Origin: an uncultured Bacteroidales bacterium
GTDB lineage: Bacteria > Bacteroidota > Bacteroidia > Bacteroidales > Bacteroidaceae
Direction of reading: 5' to 3'
NCBI GenBank assembly: GCA_937898885.1
Contig: CALDKD010000125.1
Span: 1 to 26,270, forward strand
DNA length: 26,270 bases
Every line of letters begins with the position of its first letter. Position 1 is the first letter of the stretch. The notes beneath the pieces are model-generated. The model was given only the letters and a program-made list of their open reading frames with translations. It did not search any database and was not told where the DNA came from. The position numbers and the translations under genes were made by a program. Positions 24,939 to 26,270 of this stretch are shown in pieces.

Positions 24939-24990
24939 TTTTTTTTTTGATAAATATTTAATTGGTAATGTTTCTGTTAGAAAAGTCTTG

Positions 24991-26175
24991 TCAGTCTGCT
25001 ACATAGAATGGCACCCAGAATGGGTAGCGCCTGTGAAAATCTCCTTCAATAGTATATGGGAAAAGACCAATAGCCGACGTGCACATAAAATACTTGAGGT
25101 ACATCTCTGTTCTAATGATACGTGCGTCGCTGTTATCCTGATTGAATGAATAGCTTACGCATGTGGCGAACTGGAAAGGTGAATCCTCCTGGGCTAATTC
25201 ATAAATATCTCCATAACGGGTGTCTCTGAACGGGAACACGCTCCTGCTCATATACAGACTGCTCAAATGTGAGTATATGTGATTGTCCCTGCCGGTGCTG
25301 ACCTTGCAAATTGGCTGAGGATCAAGCGACATGGTAGATTTAGGCGGAACAGAGATGAAACGCACCGCCTCCTTGACCTGTACTACAGACGAGGTGTTCT
25401 CGGATGAATAACTCCTGTCATTGCCTCTAACCTTGCCGTTCTCCACCTCAACTTTTGAATATTCCTTGCTCTGACTGTTTGTGCTGGTATTGGTGACGGT
25501 TGTCGTAACTGGAATATAATAAGGGCTTGAGTCATCACCGCAGATGGTGAAGCAGTTTGCCAGGTCCAGATAGATAGTCTTGTTTGTGTTGTTCCTCACT
25601 TTGACAACAACCAAAGGGTTGAAAAAAGAGTTTGAGCGATAATCAGATGCCTGGAAATTGTCCGATGACGTAATTCCTGAATTGTACAGCCTCTGATAGC
25701 TTATTGTCACCTCTCCATTGTACAACTGGCTGTCGTCCTCTATCCACATAATACCGGCATACCCATTACCTATCTTTCCCTGATGCTTCTTCAGGAACTT
25801 CTCGTCGGGCTCCCAGGTGAGAACCTTGTTGAACTCCTCTATCATCTCAGCGTTCCTGGCTGCTACATCACCGCTTAGCTCCAGCATATTTCCCATCATT
25901 GCGACAGGCGCGTCCTCGGCTTTTGCGGATGCTTCGGGAGCATTTGGGTCAAGTTTGCTGCCGTCCTCCATTTTGATAATCAGAATATCGGACTTGTTTA
26001 TTTTCTGAATAGGTGAGTCACTCTCAACGCTTTTCTGGTAATATACCGAATTGCCGGTGACCTCAATGTTGTATGCCTTGATGGCATCACCGTTGTTGGT
26101 GACGATTACACTCTGTGCCTTGGCGGCTATGCCCAAGGTGAGGGAAAGGATTGAAATAAATAGAAACCTTTTCAT
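24991..26175 (-). CDS. Exported protein of unknown function
   Basis: This protein of 394 residues has a clear signal peptide (MKRFLFISILSLTLGIAAKAQ, cleaved after KAQ). The start is placed at the ATG at 26175 because it begins this signal peptide and lies 20 nt after a -7 element; a longer frame to 26250 would add residues unlike a leader. Near the N-terminus is a small beta domain (TNNGDAIKAYNIEVTG, then INKSDILIIKMEDGSKL) often seen in Bacteroidota secreted proteins. An Ala-rich linker follows, then a beta-rich region (NPLVVVKVRNNTNKTIYLDL) and Ser/Thr/Asn-rich segments. No catalytic motif was recognised. It is likely periplasmic or surface-associated and transcribed with the downstream lipoprotein. 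Confidence 0.75.
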   Translation of the reverse strand: MKRFLFISILSLTLGIAAKAQSVIVTNNGDAIKAYNIEVTGNSVYYQKSVESDSPIQKINKSDILIIKMEDGSKLDPNAPEASAKAEDAPVAMMGNMLELSGDVAARNAEMIEEFNKVLTWEPDEKFLKKHQGKIGNGYAGIMWIEDDSQLYNGEVTISYQRLYNSGITSSDNFQASDYRSNSFFNPLVVVKVRNNTNKTIYLDLANCFTICGDDSSPYYIPVTTTVTNTSTNSQSKEYSKVEVENGKVRGNDRSYSSENTSSVVQVKEAVRFISVPPKSTMSLDPQPICKVSTGRDNHIYSHLSSLYMSRSVFPFRDTRYGDIYELAQEDSPFQFATCVSYSFNQDNSDARIIRTEMYLKYFMCTSAIGLFPYTIEGDFHRRYPFWVPFYVAD

Positions 26176-26195
26176 ATACGTGAGATTTAATGATG

Positions 26196-26203
26196 CAAAG
26201 TTA
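26196..26203 (-). promoter_or_regulatory. -7 promoter element of the two-gene minus-strand unit
   Basis: On the minus strand this reads TAACTTTG, an exact TAnnTTTG match 20 nt before the ATG at 26175. The sequence upstream is very AT-rich (26204-26222); no -33 element was found. Confidence 0.5.
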
Positions 26204-26270
26204 ACTAATTTATTATATATAAGTACCGGTTGCGATTTGTTTGATGTCATTCCCCGATCAGCCTTCTGAC

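Noticed and set aside
26176..26250. Longer N-terminus for the exported protein
   Set aside because: The extension precedes a textbook signal peptide and covers the -7 promoter element.
1..26270. CRISPR arrays, tRNA/rRNA genes, insertion sequences and phage genes
   Set aside because: None were seen: no regularly spaced repeats, no cloverleaf-like segments and no transposase or integrase motifs on either strand.

Overview
The window looks like a chromosomal segment from a member of the Bacteroidales (phylum Bacteroidota), with a higher GC content than typical Bacteroides. Three things support this. Several starts are preceded by the Bacteroidota -7 promoter consensus TAnnTTTG. Starts lack strong Shine-Dalgarno sequences and some have A-rich leaders. 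The gene content is also typical: an outer-membrane beta-barrel receptor with a carboxypeptidase-regulatory-like domain, a large GH2 enzyme with a LamG insert, a CBM20-GH77 amylomaltase and a TSCPD protein. Genus cannot be fixed from sequence alone. There are no tRNA, rRNA, CRISPR, IS or phage genes, and no gene-free stretch over 300 bases.

Region 1 (1-5382) is the most unusual part. An RND (HAE1-like) efflux permease, cut at its 5' end by the window edge, is fused in one reading frame to two extra membrane helices and an ABC ATPase. The ATPase domain is itself split: its first strand lies before a roughly 175-residue insert with four predicted helices, and the Walker A half follows. The next gene is an ABC-2 type six-helix permease that could be the ATPase's membrane partner. 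The RND half lacks two of the canonical proton-relay residues.

Region 2 (5448-7498) holds a Vsr-type mismatch endonuclease with an enlarged zinc loop, a convergent and overlapping MutT Nudix hydrolase, and a C45-type Ntn-hydrolase/acyltransferase.

Region 3 (7568-15828) looks like a metal-homeostasis cluster: an outer-membrane receptor, a Fur-family regulator 8 nt behind it, then a promoter and possible operator, and a tripartite HME-RND efflux system (His-rich lipoprotein adaptor, CusA/CzcA-like pump, TolC-like channel overlapping the pump by 4 nt).

Region 4 (15902-24314) is mainly carbohydrate metabolism: a secreted alpha/beta hydrolase with an N-terminal beta-repeat domain, 18 nt before a compact 4-alpha-glucanotransferase; a convergent TSCPD protein; a 1278-residue secreted GH2 beta-galactosidase-like enzyme; and a convergent PAP2-type membrane phosphatase.

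Region 5 (24438-26175, minus strand) is visibly more AT-rich and encodes two exported proteins of unknown function, probably one transcription unit.
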